Of a stretch of 64,000 nt of DNA, positions 9,092 to 18,136 are shown one piece after another. The number at the start of each line of letters is the position of its first letter. Positions within the stretch are counted from its first letter, which is position 1. The translations under genes were made by a program, and so were the position numbers. The DNA is taken from NCBI RefSeq assembly GCF_015291885.1, contig NZ_CP036186.1, forward strand, positions 3,189,001 through 3,253,000, given 5' to 3'. The DNA is from Stutzerimonas stutzeri. GTDB taxonomy: Bacteria > Pseudomonadota > Gammaproteobacteria > Pseudomonadales > Pseudomonadaceae. A model generated the notes under the pieces. It was not told the DNA's origin, searched no databases, and saw nothing but the letters and a program-made list of their open reading frames with translations.

Positions 9092-11404
9092 TTACAAGAG
9101 TTCGAAGCGCTCGCTGAGCACCTTCTGCGAATCAAGCCCCAACTGGACTTCGAACTCACCCGGCTCAGCTACGTAGTCGAGTTTCGCGTCATGGAACTTC
9201 AGGTCGCTCTCAACCAGCACGAAGCGCACCGTCCGCGCCTCGCCAGGCTCTAACATGAGCTTTTCAAAGCGCTTGAGTTCCTTGACCGGGCGAACGCTGG
9301 AGCCGACCAGATCCTGCAAATACAGCTGCACGACCGTTGCGCCGGCACGCGCGCCGATGTTCTTCACCGTTACGCTGACCTCCAGATTCTGACCGCGTTT
9401 CAGCGCACGTCTTGAAAGCTGCGGCTTCGACAGTTCGAACTCCGTATAGCTCAGGCCATAACCGAAGGGGTACAACGCACCGTTGGGCTCGTCGAAATAC
9501 TGTGAGGTGTAGTTGCCGGGTCGGCCCTCGGCATAGGGCCGGCCAAGACGCGGGTGGTTGTAGTAGGTCGGAATCTGGCCGACCGAGCGCGGAAAGGAGA
9601 TTGGCAGTTTGCCGGACGGGTTGTGAGCACCGAGCAGCACCTCGGTGATCGCGTGCCCGCCTTCAGTGCCGGCGAACCAGGTTTCCAGCACTGCATCCGC
9701 GTTGTCCTTGACCCAGCCCAGCTGCAACGGCCGGCCATTCATCAGTACCACGACTAGCGGTTTGCCTGTGGCAGCCAGCGCTTCGAGCAGCGCCTGCTGG
9801 CTGGCCGGCAGCGTGAGGCTGGTACGACTGGAGGATTCGTGAGACATGCCACGTGACTCACCCACCGCAGCAACGATCACGTCAGCCTCGCGCGCGGCAC
9901 GCACGGCTTCGTCGATCATTGCCTGGGGCGGGCGCGGGTCCTGCGTCACTTCCGGGCGGTCCCAGTTGAGGAAGTTCAGGTACTCGATCAGACGCGGATC
10001 ATCGGTGACGTTCGCACCGCGGGCATGGATGACCCGGCCGGAATCGCCGATCGCTGCGTCGAGGCCCTGACGCAGCGTCACAGTCTGTGTCGCCACGCCG
10101 GCTGCCGACCAGCTGCCGAGCATGTCGACATGGGAATCGGCCAGCGGGCCAATCAGCGCGATGGTCGCGTCCTTGCGCAGCGGCAGAACGTTGTCACGGT
10201 TTTCCAGCAGCACCAGCGAATCACGCGCCACCCGCCGCGCGGCCTCTCGATGCAGGCGGCCTTCGGCATTGACCTCGACGGGATCGTCCACCGCCTTGCC
10301 GATGCGCCGATAGGGATCATGGAACAGACCGAGGTCGTATTTGGCACCCAGCACACGCCCCACGGCCTGGTCGATCAGTTCGATCGGCACCTCACCACGC
10401 TCGACCAGCCCCGGCAGCTCCTGCAGATAAAGCGAGTCGTGCATGCTCAGATCGATGCCCGCCTCGATTGCCAGGCGCGCAGCCTCGCGGCCATCGCGGG
10501 CCACGCCATGGCGCAGCAGTTCGTCGATGGCACCGTGGTCGCTGATGTTCAGCCCGCGGAAGCCCCAGTCGTCGCGCAGCAGGTCGCGCAGCAACCAGCG
10601 ATTGGCGCTGGCCGGCATGCCGTTGACGGTGTTCAACGCCACCATCACGCCGCCGGCCCCAGCGTCCACCGCCGCACGGTACGGCGGCAGGTAGTGCTGA
10701 TGCATTCGCTGCGGGCTCATGTCGACCACGTTGTAATCGCGGCCCCCTTCCACCGCGCCATACAGGGCGAAGTGCTTGACGCTGGCCATCACGCTGTCAG
10801 CAGCGGAGAGGCGCTCACCCTGATAGGCACGCACCAGCGTGCCGGCGATCTGCGAGACCAGGTAGGGATCTTCGCCGAAGCCTTCGGAGGTGCGTCCCCA
10901 GCGCGGATCACGAGTGATGTCGACCATCGGCGCGAAGGTCAGGTCCAGGCCATCGGCGCTGGCTTCGATGGCCGATACCCGACCGCTCAGGGCAATCGCC
11001 TCGAGGTCCCAGCTTGAGGCAAGCGCCAGGCTGATGGGGAAGATCGTGCGGTGGCCGTGAATGACGTCATAGGCGAAAAAGATCGGGATGCCCAGACGGC
11101 TGCGCATCGCAGCATCCTGCATCGGCCGGTTATCGGTTCGGGTCACCGAATTGAATGTTGCTCCAATGCGCCCGGCTGCGATTTCCTCGGCGATCCGCTC
11201 GCTGGGCATGTCGCCGCCGATGCTGATCAAACGCAGCTGGCCGATCTTTTCCGCCAGGGTCATGCGTCCCAGCAGGGTTTCGATCAGCGCCTGCCGGTCA
11301 TCCAGCGGCAATGCGGGCTGTGCCGCACAGGCGAACGAGCCCATCGCGCTGGCAAGCAGGACTAACGGCAACAGCCTTTTCATCATCACGTTGCGCAATC
11401 TCAT
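9092..11404 (-). CDS. bglX: Periplasmic beta-glucosidase, glycoside hydrolase family 3
   Basis: Hydrolyses terminal beta-D-glucosyl residues. 770 residues in the BglX architecture: signal peptide (MMKRLLPLVLLASAMGSFACA), GH3 N-terminal barrel with the nucleophile in LNISDHGAI, GH3 C-terminal domain (from about residue 400) and a fibronectin III-like domain at the end (VTVKNIGARAG). Start uncertain: ATG at 11404, 11386 or 11383; none has a strong ribosome binding site, and the later ones give a more usual signal peptide. Lies upstream of opgG, so periplasmic glucans are a plausible but unproven substrate or by-product source. Confidence 0.93.
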   Translation of the reverse strand: MRLRNVMMKRLLPLVLLASAMGSFACAAQPALPLDDRQALIETLLGRMTLAEKIGQLRLISIGGDMPSERIAEEIAAGRIGATFNSVTRTDNRPMQDAAMRSRLGIPIFFAYDVIHGHRTIFPISLALASSWDLEAIALSGRVSAIEASADGLDLTFAPMVDITRDPRWGRTSEGFGEDPYLVSQIAGTLVRAYQGERLSAADSVMASVKHFALYGAVEGGRDYNVVDMSPQRMHQHYLPPYRAAVDAGAGGVMVALNTVNGMPASANRWLLRDLLRDDWGFRGLNISDHGAIDELLRHGVARDGREAARLAIEAGIDLSMHDSLYLQELPGLVERGEVPIELIDQAVGRVLGAKYDLGLFHDPYRRIGKAVDDPVEVNAEGRLHREAARRVARDSLVLLENRDNVLPLRKDATIALIGPLADSHVDMLGSWSAAGVATQTVTLRQGLDAAIGDSGRVIHARGANVTDDPRLIEYLNFLNWDRPEVTQDPRPPQAMIDEAVRAAREADVIVAAVGESRGMSHESSSRTSLTLPASQQALLEALAATGKPLVVVLMNGRPLQLGWVKDNADAVLETWFAGTEGGHAITEVLLGAHNPSGKLPISFPRSVGQIPTYYNHPRLGRPYAEGRPGNYTSQYFDEPNGALYPFGYGLSYTEFELSKPQLSRRALKRGQNLEVSVTVKNIGARAGATVVQLYLQDLVGSSVRPVKELKRFEKLMLEPGEARTVRFVLVESDLKFHDAKLDYVAEPGEFEVQLGLDSQKVLSERFELL

Positions 11405-11484
11405 AGGTTGAACCGATCAGCCACACACAGGCACACCCATCGCGCCGCCTGTGAAAGCCGATCGCAATGGGTTGAAGACTATTT

Positions 11485-12276
11485 TTAAAGTTCGATGGTG
11501 CCGTCGAGATAAAGCACGGCCTGTCCGGCCACCATCACACGATCCGCTTCGACCCGGCAGTGCAGAATGCCGCTACGTTTCGAAGCCTGCAGCGCCACCA
11601 GCTCGTTACGCCCAAGCCGCTCGGCCCAGTAGGGAGCGAGCCCGGCATGGATGGAACCGGTGACCGGGTCCTCGTCGCCGCCGTTGGCTGGCCAGAAGTA
11701 GCGCGAGACGAAATCCTGCTCGCTGCCTGCGGCAGTCACCACCACGTCAAGCGGGGCCAGCGTACGCAGCGGCTCGAGATCGGGCGCCAGCATCCGCACC
11801 TGCTGCTCGTCACGGTAGACGGCGAACCAGGCCTGGCGATTGCGCAGCACCGCATCCGGCTCGCAGCCCAGCCCCTGCAACAATGCCGCCGGCGGTTCGG
11901 CAACCGGCTCTGGCGCGCGGTTGGGGAAGCTCATTTCCAGCAGACCGTCAGCCCGCCGCTGCACGGTCAGATCGCCCACTGCGGCGGCGCGAAACACCAA
12001 GGGCGCTTGCGCCAGCCCCGCTTCCAGCAGCACGAAGGCGCTGGCCAGCGTGGCATGGCCACAGAAATCGATCTCGGTAAGCGGCGAAAACCAGCGGATA
12101 TGAAACGCCCCGTCTGCTTCGCGCACGAAGAAGGCCGTTTCGGAAAGGTTGTTTTCGGCCGCGATGGCTTGCATCAACTCATCTGACAGCCAAGCTTGCA
12201 GAGGTATCACCGCTGCGGGATTACCCCGAAAGCGTTCAGCGGTGAAAGCATCGACCTGGAACATCCGCAATTTCAT
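11485..12276 (-). CDS. PhzF family isomerase/epimerase
   Basis: 263-residue protein of the PhzF/diaminopimelate-epimerase-like fold, named after the phenazine enzyme but found in many non-phenazine producers. Family residues are present: the catalytic Glu in NNLSETAFF (about residue 43), FCGHATLASAFVL, and the C-terminal DEDPVTGSIHAGLAPYW. ATG at 12276 is used (AGGG about 9 bases upstream) rather than 12300. No phenazine genes are nearby, so the substrate is unknown. Single gene. Confidence 0.9.
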   Translation of the reverse strand: MKLRMFQVDAFTAERFRGNPAAVIPLQAWLSDELMQAIAAENNLSETAFFVREADGAFHIRWFSPLTEIDFCGHATLASAFVLLEAGLAQAPLVFRAAAVGDLTVQRRADGLLEMSFPNRAPEPVAEPPAALLQGLGCEPDAVLRNRQAWFAVYRDEQQVRMLAPDLEPLRTLAPLDVVVTAAGSEQDFVSRYFWPANGGDEDPVTGSIHAGLAPYWAERLGRNELVALQASKRSGILHCRVEADRVMVAGQAVLYLDGTIEL

Positions 12277-12408
12277 GGTTTGCACCCTGCACACGGTCAA
12301 GCGACCGCTGCCTACTCTAACCGGGCGGACGGGGCGCTAGCCAGTGCTGTGTGTGGGCTGAAGCGCCCGCAATTCGTGCGCTTCGTCAGCAATCTGGATT
12401 GCGGGGAC

Positions 12409-13119
12409 TCAACCCAGGACGAAAGGCAGCAGCAGTGCGATCAGGATGCCCAGCAGGCTCATACCCAGCGCCGCGAAGGCGCCGCATTCATCGCCCTCCT
12501 CCAGCGCCCTCGCGGTACCGATGGCATGCGCGTTGATGCCATAACTCAGGCCCCGCGCGGCGGGATGATCGACACCGGCCCAGCGCAGCAGCAACGGCCC
12601 CAATGCGGTGCCGATAACACCGGTGAGCATGACGAACACCGCGGCCAACGACGCCAGCCCGCCGAGCTGTTCGGCCACCAGCATGGCGATGGGCATGGTT
12701 GCCGACTTCGGCGCCAGGCTCATCAGCACCGGCAACTGTGCGCCCAGCGCCCAGGCGATTGTCAGCGTCAGCACCACGCTGAGCACGCCGCCCACAGCCA
12801 GGGTAATGACGATCGGCCAGAACAATTGCTGAATCCGCTTGAGGTGACGATGCAGCGGCACCGCCAGCGCCACGGTCGCCGGGCCGAGCAGCATGGCAAT
12901 CAGCGCGGCGCCCTCGCGGTAGCGCGGGTAGTCCAGGTCTACCAGGCTCAGCGTACCGACCACCAGCAGCATGCCGACCATCACCGGCTGCAAGACCAGC
13001 CAGCCGCTGCGCCGGTAGAGCATCAGCGCCAGCTGGAAGGCGATCAGGGTCAGCGCCACGGCGAACAGCGGATGGACCACGACGGCCGCCCAGGCCGTGT
13101 GCCAGTCGAATACGCTCAT
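12409..13119 (-). CDS. LrgB family inner-membrane protein
   Basis: 236-residue polytopic protein of the LrgB/CidB family. The signature SLAPKSATMPIAMLVAEQLGG is seen (split as SLAPKSATMPIAM and LVAEQLGG), together with the conserved GLSYGINAHAIGTARALEE at the end. LrgAB/CidAB pairs have been tied to murein hydrolase control, cell lysis and, in some bacteria, pyruvate or glycolate transport. Start codon overlaps the stop of the lrgA-like gene in ATGA, so translation is coupled. Confidence 0.92.
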   Translation of the reverse strand: MSVFDWHTAWAAVVVHPLFAVALTLIAFQLALMLYRRSGWLVLQPVMVGMLLVVGTLSLVDLDYPRYREGAALIAMLLGPATVALAVPLHRHLKRIQQLFWPIVITLAVGGVLSVVLTLTIAWALGAQLPVLMSLAPKSATMPIAMLVAEQLGGLASLAAVFVMLTGVIGTALGPLLLRWAGVDHPAARGLSYGINAHAIGTARALEEGDECGAFAALGMSLLGILIALLLPFVLG

Positions 13120-13481
13120 GCCTGATCCTCCCGCTGGCGGTCGAGCCGGCGAATCAGCCGCTGCATCAGCCAGCCGCAGAATGGCACGGTGATCAGCAAC
13201 GACAGCACCAGCCCGGCGGCGATGGCCGGCAGGTCATCCAGCAACGCTGCGCCACTGGTCATGATTCCGGCTGCGGGCACGATGAGCAGCAACGGCAGGT
13301 ACTGCAGCAAAAGCGCCGCGGTCTTTTCCAGCGATTCGGGAATGCTGCGGCGCAGTAACAGGAGGCCGAACAACAACAGCATGCCGATGATCGGCCCAGG
13401 CAATGCTGGCAGCAGCACCAGATTGATCAGATTACCGAGCAGTTGCAGCAGCACCAGCCAGGTCAGGCCCTTGAGAATCAT
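13116..13481 (-). CDS. CidA/LrgA family holin-like protein
   Basis: 121-residue, four-helix membrane protein of the CidA/LrgA family, with the typical LPALPGPIIGMLLLFGLLL core. First gene of a two-gene operon with the LrgB partner (ATGA overlap at 13116-13119). Transcribed divergently from ccoG across a roughly 300-bp spacer. The pair probably forms a membrane complex; whether it acts in autolysis control or metabolite transport cannot be told from sequence. Confidence 0.9.
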   Translation of the reverse strand: MILKGLTWLVLLQLLGNLINLVLLPALPGPIIGMLLLFGLLLLRRSIPESLEKTAALLLQYLPLLLIVPAAGIMTSGAALLDDLPAIAAGLVLSLLITVPFCGWLMQRLIRRLDRQREDQA

Positions 13482-13630
13482 CGGCAGTGCTCCATTGGCG
13501 GCAGGTCAGAAATCATGACGACAGCTCCTCAGTGCGTGGCAAAAGGTTTCGACTATGGCTGCGTTGGCAGCGGCGCAACAGGTGCAGATTGGCACTAAAA
13601 AAGCAGATCAGCCGATCCCGAAACGTTCCA

Positions 13631-13644
13631 CTGATACAGGTCAA
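13631..13644. promoter_or_regulatory. Candidate Anr/FNR box upstream of ccoG
   Basis: CTGAT-ACAG-GTCAA on the plus strand, which reads TTGAC-CTGT-ATCAG on the other, matches TTGAT-N4-ATCAA at 8 of 10 positions. It lies 139 bp before the ccoG start in the 301-bp gap 13482-13782. Anr control would suit a cbb3-oxidase assembly factor. Nothing else convincing was seen in this gap, apart from the expected divergent promoters. Confidence 0.45.
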
Positions 13645-13782
13645 CCCATTGTCCGAAGACGTTGCAGGGCAGGCCACCGGCGCTCATCTGATCTGTATTT
13701 TGGCTGTTCATCTGAGTCTGTTATGCAGCACCACCGGCAGGGATCATCCGCTTCGCCTGAAATGCCTATGGGGCGAAGCCTA

Positions 13783-15201
13783 ATGACCGACCGCATACCC
13801 GCGCAGATCATCGAAACCGTTGATCCCAGCCAACCGATCCGCCTGACGCCTGCGCAGAGCGGCGGGCCCATTCATACGCGCAGTTTCAGCGGCCGGTTCC
13901 GCAACCTGCGCCTGTTGGGCGGCGCGCTGCTGATGCTGCTCTACTTCGGCACCGTCTGGCTGAACTGGAACGGGCGCCAGGCGGTGCTGTGGGATCTGAA
14001 CCGGCAGCAGTTCCATATCTTCGGCGCCACCTTCTGGCCGCAGGATTTCATCCTGCTCTCGGCGATTCTGATCATCGCCGCGTTCGGCCTGTTCTTCATC
14101 ACCGTGCTGGCCGGGCGCATCTGGTGCGGCTACGCCTGCCCGCAGAGCACCTGGACCTGGATGTTCATGTGGGTGGAAAAGATCACCGAGGGTGATCGCC
14201 TGCAGCGCATCAAGCTCGACACCGCGCCCTGGTCGCCCGCCAAGCTGCTGCGCCGTGCCGCCAAGCACACGCTGTGGCTGGCCATCAGCCTGGCCACGGC
14301 GCTGGCCTTCGTCGGCTACTTCACGCCAGTCCGCGAGCTGGTGGGCGACCTCGCTCGCTTCGAGCTCGGCGCGACCACCGGTTTCTGGCTGCTGTTCTTC
14401 ACTGCTGCGACCTATATCAACGCCGGCTGGCTGCGCGAACAGGTGTGCCTGCACATGTGCCCCTACTCGCGCTTCCAGAGCGTAATGTTCGACGCCGATA
14501 CCCTGCTCGTCTCCTACGACACAGCCCGTGGCGAGAACCGCGGCGCGCGACGCAAGGGCAGCGACCCGCGCGCGCAGGGCCTCGGCGACTGCGTCGACTG
14601 CACGCTGTGCGTGCAGGTCTGCCCCACCGGCATCGACATCCGCGACGGCCTGCAGCTGGACTGCATCAGCTGCGGCGCCTGCATCGACGTCTGCGACAGC
14701 GTCATGGACCGGATGGGTTACGCTCGCGGCCTGCTGCGCTACACCTCCGAACGCTCGCTCAAAGGCGGCGCCACCCGCCTCTTGCGGCCGCGCCTGATCG
14801 GATATGCCGTGGCGATGACGGCGATGATCGCCGCCTTCGTCTGGGCACTGGACGCGCGGCCGCAGCTACAGCTGGACGTCACCCGCGACCGCACGCTGTA
14901 CCGCGAGAACATGCAGGGGCAGATCGAAAACATGTACCGCCTCAAGCTGATCAACAAGACCCAGCAAGCGCGCCGCTACGCGCTCGGGCTGGAAGGCGGG
15001 CCGTTCGCACTGCAGGGACCGCGCGAGATTGCCCTGGCCCCGGGCGAGATCGCCGATCTGCCGGTCAGCGTGGCGCTGCTCGACAACGCCCGCGACTTCA
15101 GCCGTGAGCTGCGCTTCGAGGTCAGCGACATGGCCGAGCCGAGCAGTCGGGTGAGTACACCGAGCACCTTCGTCGCCCCCATCGCGGCGCTACGCCAGTA
15201 G
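13783..15201 (+). CDS. ccoG: Cytochrome c oxidase accessory protein CcoG (RdxA/FixG family)
   Basis: Membrane polyferredoxin involved in copper handling during assembly of cbb3-type oxidases. 472 residues: N-terminal membrane helices; a CGYACPQ cysteine motif after the second or third helix; two [4Fe-4S] clusters from CVDCTLCVQVCPTG and DCISCGACIDVCD (about residues 267-305); another helix; and a C-terminal Ig-like domain. The open frame starts at 13555, but MTDRIPAQ at 13783 is where family members begin. The cco oxidase genes are not nearby. Next gene 34 bp downstream is a MocR regulator, the arrangement I recall for PA4131-PA4132 of P. aeruginosa. Confidence 0.92.
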   Translation: MTDRIPAQIIETVDPSQPIRLTPAQSGGPIHTRSFSGRFRNLRLLGGALLMLLYFGTVWLNWNGRQAVLWDLNRQQFHIFGATFWPQDFILLSAILIIAAFGLFFITVLAGRIWCGYACPQSTWTWMFMWVEKITEGDRLQRIKLDTAPWSPAKLLRRAAKHTLWLAISLATALAFVGYFTPVRELVGDLARFELGATTGFWLLFFTAATYINAGWLREQVCLHMCPYSRFQSVMFDADTLLVSYDTARGENRGARRKGSDPRAQGLGDCVDCTLCVQVCPTGIDIRDGLQLDCISCGACIDVCDSVMDRMGYARGLLRYTSERSLKGGATRLLRPRLIGYAVAMTAMIAAFVWALDARPQLQLDVTRDRTLYRENMQGQIENMYRLKLINKTQQARRYALGLEGGPFALQGPREIALAPGEIADLPVSVALLDNARDFSRELRFEVSDMAEPSSRVSTPSTFVAPIAALRQ

Positions 15202-15235
15202 ACTGGCCATGCCCAACCGCCACGGCCCGGACACG

Positions 15236-16645
15236 ATGAAGCGCTACGAGAAATTCGCCGACGAGATTGCCGAACTGATACGCAGCGGCGTGCTCGCGCC
15301 GGGAGAAAAGGTGCCCTCGGTGCGCCACGCCAGCCGCACCTACGGCGTCAGCCCGTCCACCGTGTTCCAGGCCTACTACCTGCTGGAGGACCGCGGGCTG
15401 ATTCAGGCACGGGCGCGCTCGGGCTATTTCGTCCGCGAACATGCCAAGCGCCCGTTGCACGAGCCGGACATCAGCAGCCGTCCGGCGGAAACTACCGATG
15501 TCGACGTCAGCGAGCTGGTGTTCTCGGTGCTCGCCTCGCTGCGCGACCCGGCCACGGTGCCCTTCGGTTCGGCCTTCCCCAGTCCCGAGCTATTCCCCCT
15601 GCAGCGCCTGGCGCGCTCGATGGCGCAAAGCGTGCGCGACATGCCGGCACGCGAAGTGATCGCCGAGATGACCGCTGGCAACCCGGACCTGCGCCGGCAG
15701 ATCGCCCTGCGCTACATGGTCAGCGGCGTGATGCTGCCGATGGACGAACTGGTGATCACCACCGGTGCGATGGAGGCTCTGAACCTCTGCCTGCAGGTGG
15801 TAACCGAACCGGGCGATCTGGTAGCCATCGAGGCGCCAGCGTTTTACGCCACGCTGCAGGTACTGGAGCGACTCAAGCTCAAGGCGGTGGAGATTCCGGT
15901 ACACCCGCGCGAAGGCATCGACCTCGACACCCTCGCCGACCGCCTCGCGCACCTGCCGATCAAGGCCTGCTGGTTCATGAGCAGCCTGCAGAACCCGCTG
16001 GGCGCGAGCATGGGCGAGGCGAAGAAGCAGCAGCTGTACGAGCTGTTGCAGCGCCATCAGGTGCCGCTGATCGAGGACGACGTCTACGCCGAGCTGTACT
16101 TCACCCGCGAGCCCCCAAAACCGGTGAAGAGCCATGATCGCGAAGGCCTGGTGATGCACTGCGGCTCGTTCTCCAAGAGCCTGGCACCCGGATACCGGGT
16201 CGGCTGGGTCGCCGGCGGCCGCTACGCCGAGCAGATCGCCCGGCTCAAGCTGATGACCACCATCTCCCCTTCCGTGCCGGCGCAGGCCGCCATCGCCGAT
16301 TACCTGCAGCATGGCGGCTACGACCGTCACCTGCGCAAGCTGCGTCACGCGCTGGAGATGCAGCAGGGTGCGATGCTCGCGTCCGCCGCCCGCCATTTCC
16401 CTGCGAGCACGCGGGTCACGCGGCCCAGTGGCGGCTACTTTCTATGGTTCGAATTTCCCGAACAGGTGGACTCGCTGCAGCTGCTGCAACTGGCGCTGGC
16501 CCAGGGCATCAGCCTGGCACCGGGGCCGATCTTCTCGGCGACCCAGCGCTTTCGCAACTGCGCGCGGCTGAATCACGGCCACCCATGGGACGCCCGCAGC
16601 GAGCAGGCGATGGAGTTGCTGGGCAGGATGCTGAAGTCATTCTGA
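15236..16645 (+). CDS. MocR-type PLP-dependent transcriptional regulator
   Basis: 469-residue chimera: an N-terminal GntR winged helix (EKFADEIAELIRSGVLAPGE, VRHASRTYGVSPSTVFQAYY; about residues 4-75) fused to a fold-type I aminotransferase domain. The PLP lysine is in GSFSKSLAPGYRVGW and the conserved SSLQNPLGASM motif is present. ATG at 15236 (MKRYEKFA) is preferred because homologues begin there; 15209 is an in-frame alternative. It follows ccoG on the same strand and is likely co-transcribed. MocR proteins sense PLP or amino-acid ligands; target genes here are unknown. Confidence 0.9.
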   Translation: MKRYEKFADEIAELIRSGVLAPGEKVPSVRHASRTYGVSPSTVFQAYYLLEDRGLIQARARSGYFVREHAKRPLHEPDISSRPAETTDVDVSELVFSVLASLRDPATVPFGSAFPSPELFPLQRLARSMAQSVRDMPAREVIAEMTAGNPDLRRQIALRYMVSGVMLPMDELVITTGAMEALNLCLQVVTEPGDLVAIEAPAFYATLQVLERLKLKAVEIPVHPREGIDLDTLADRLAHLPIKACWFMSSLQNPLGASMGEAKKQQLYELLQRHQVPLIEDDVYAELYFTREPPKPVKSHDREGLVMHCGSFSKSLAPGYRVGWVAGGRYAEQIARLKLMTTISPSVPAQAAIADYLQHGGYDRHLRKLRHALEMQQGAMLASAARHFPASTRVTRPSGGYFLWFEFPEQVDSLQLLQLALAQGISLAPGPIFSATQRFRNCARLNHGHPWDARSEQAMELLGRMLKSF

Positions 16646-16663
16646 AGCACTGTGCCGAGATGT

Positions 16664-18082
16664 TCAGTCGCAGTCCTGTGGCTGTCCGCCTCGGGCCTTC
16701 ATCAAGTACATGCGTTCATCGGCCTGCTTGAGCAGCTGCGCCTCCGCCTCACCATCCTCCGGATAGAGCGCGGTGCCTATACTCAAGCCGATTGCGAGGT
16801 CATGCCCGGCAACACGCATTGGCTGCTTGAAGGCGCTGCGGATCTTGTCGACCACATGGCGCGCGTCCTCCGCCTCTGCGATGTTTTCCAGCAGCACCAC
16901 GAACTCGTCGCCTCCCAGCCGCGCGACGGTATCGGTGTCGCGCACGCAGTGCGTGAGGCGATCAGCCACTGCGCGCAGCAGCTGGTCGCCACCGCTGTGG
17001 CCGTAGGTATCGTTGACCTGCTTGAAGCGATCCAGATCCACGTAGAGCAATGCGACACGTCCACCATTGCGCCGAACCCGCGCCAGCGCCGTGTCCAGGC
17101 GATCGCGAAAACAGGCGCGGTTCGGCAGGCCGGTGAGTTCGTCGTACTGCGCCATCCGGTGCAGGCGCGCATACAGCTGCTTGCGCTCGATTGCCGTTAC
17201 CACCTGAGTGGAGACGAACTGCAGCAGCTCTTGATCCTTCTCGGTGTAGGGCGCCGCCGTGCTCTTGAGCATCAGCACGCCGATGACCCCCTCGCTCGAG
17301 TTGAGCGGTACACCCAGCCACCAGGCGTGGGTATCCCCGTCGCTGAGCGGAAGCGCCAGCGCAGGCATCGAGTCCGCATTGAAGCGCAACGGTTGCGCGC
17401 CGTGTAGAACGGAAAAACACAGGGACGCCGCGGGCTCCGTGGGGAGGCTGGTCGAGTCGAGCGCCAGCGCCTGGTAGGGATAAGTCAGCTCGCCGCTGGC
17501 AGCATTGCGGATGGCGACGATGAAATCGTCCACCGGCAGGAGCTGAGCGATGGTCAGATGAATCTGCTGATACAGCGCGGCGAGGTCCTTGGCGCCGTGC
17601 GCCGCCTCAGAGATCGAATAGAGTGCCGCCTGCATCGCTTCGGACTGCTTGCGCTGGGTGATATCGCGCGCCACACCAATACGCAACTTGCTGTCCGCTG
17701 ACCAGCAGGCTGACCACATGATGTGCGCCACACTGCCGTCCTTACGCACATAGCGGTTCTCGAAGTGCAGCAGCGGCTGATCGGCCATGACCTCACCGGC
17801 GGCAGCCATGGCTCTGGCACGATCTTCGGGATAGACCATCTCGATCATCTGCTTGCCCACCATCTCCTCCGGCTTGTAGCCGAAGATGCGCTCGCAGGCG
17901 GCGCTGACATAAACCAGATGGCCTTGCGCATCGACCACGCAGATGGCATCCAGCAGCAGATCGATGACACTCGCCAGGGGCGCGCAGCTATCCGTCTTCA
18001 CAGCGGCAGACCTACTTCGGCCATTGGGCACGGGCCGAGCGATCGGGGCAGCGCCGTCACGCGGCTGATCGCTCATTCCCAC
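16664..18082 (-). CDS. Diguanylate cyclase with PAS and GAF-like sensor domains
   Basis: 472 residues. Order: PAS domain (about 38-145, ending in the PAC-type GVARDITQRKQSE), a GAF-like domain (about 150-300, ending VSTQVVTAIERKQLY) and a GGDEF domain (about 308-470). The active-site loop is intact (RLGGDEFVVLLEN) and an inhibitory RxxD site (RDTD) lies five residues before it, so the enzyme should make c-di-GMP with product inhibition. No membrane helix, so cytoplasmic sensing. In-frame ATGs at 18082 and 18076. Convergent with the MocR gene, 18 bp apart. Confidence 0.93.
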   Translation of the reverse strand: MGMSDQPRDGAAPIARPVPNGRSRSAAVKTDSCAPLASVIDLLLDAICVVDAQGHLVYVSAACERIFGYKPEEMVGKQMIEMVYPEDRARAMAAAGEVMADQPLLHFENRYVRKDGSVAHIMWSACWSADSKLRIGVARDITQRKQSEAMQAALYSISEAAHGAKDLAALYQQIHLTIAQLLPVDDFIVAIRNAASGELTYPYQALALDSTSLPTEPAASLCFSVLHGAQPLRFNADSMPALALPLSDGDTHAWWLGVPLNSSEGVIGVLMLKSTAAPYTEKDQELLQFVSTQVVTAIERKQLYARLHRMAQYDELTGLPNRACFRDRLDTALARVRRNGGRVALLYVDLDRFKQVNDTYGHSGGDQLLRAVADRLTHCVRDTDTVARLGGDEFVVLLENIAEAEDARHVVDKIRSAFKQPMRVAGHDLAIGLSIGTALYPEDGEAEAQLLKQADERMYLMKARGGQPQDCD

Positions 18083-18136
18083 ATCCTAAGCATCGCCCAA
18101 AACCAGACTGACCGCGGTGTTTATTTCAGCGGCGCC

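Noticed and set aside
11485..12276. Phenazine biosynthesis gene phzF
   Set aside because: Family match is good, but no other phz gene is present, so the pathway name would mislead.
12353..12368. GTGTGGGCTGAAGC, similar to the dispersed repeat
   Set aside because: Only one half of the unit remains, without a pairing arm; too short to call a copy.
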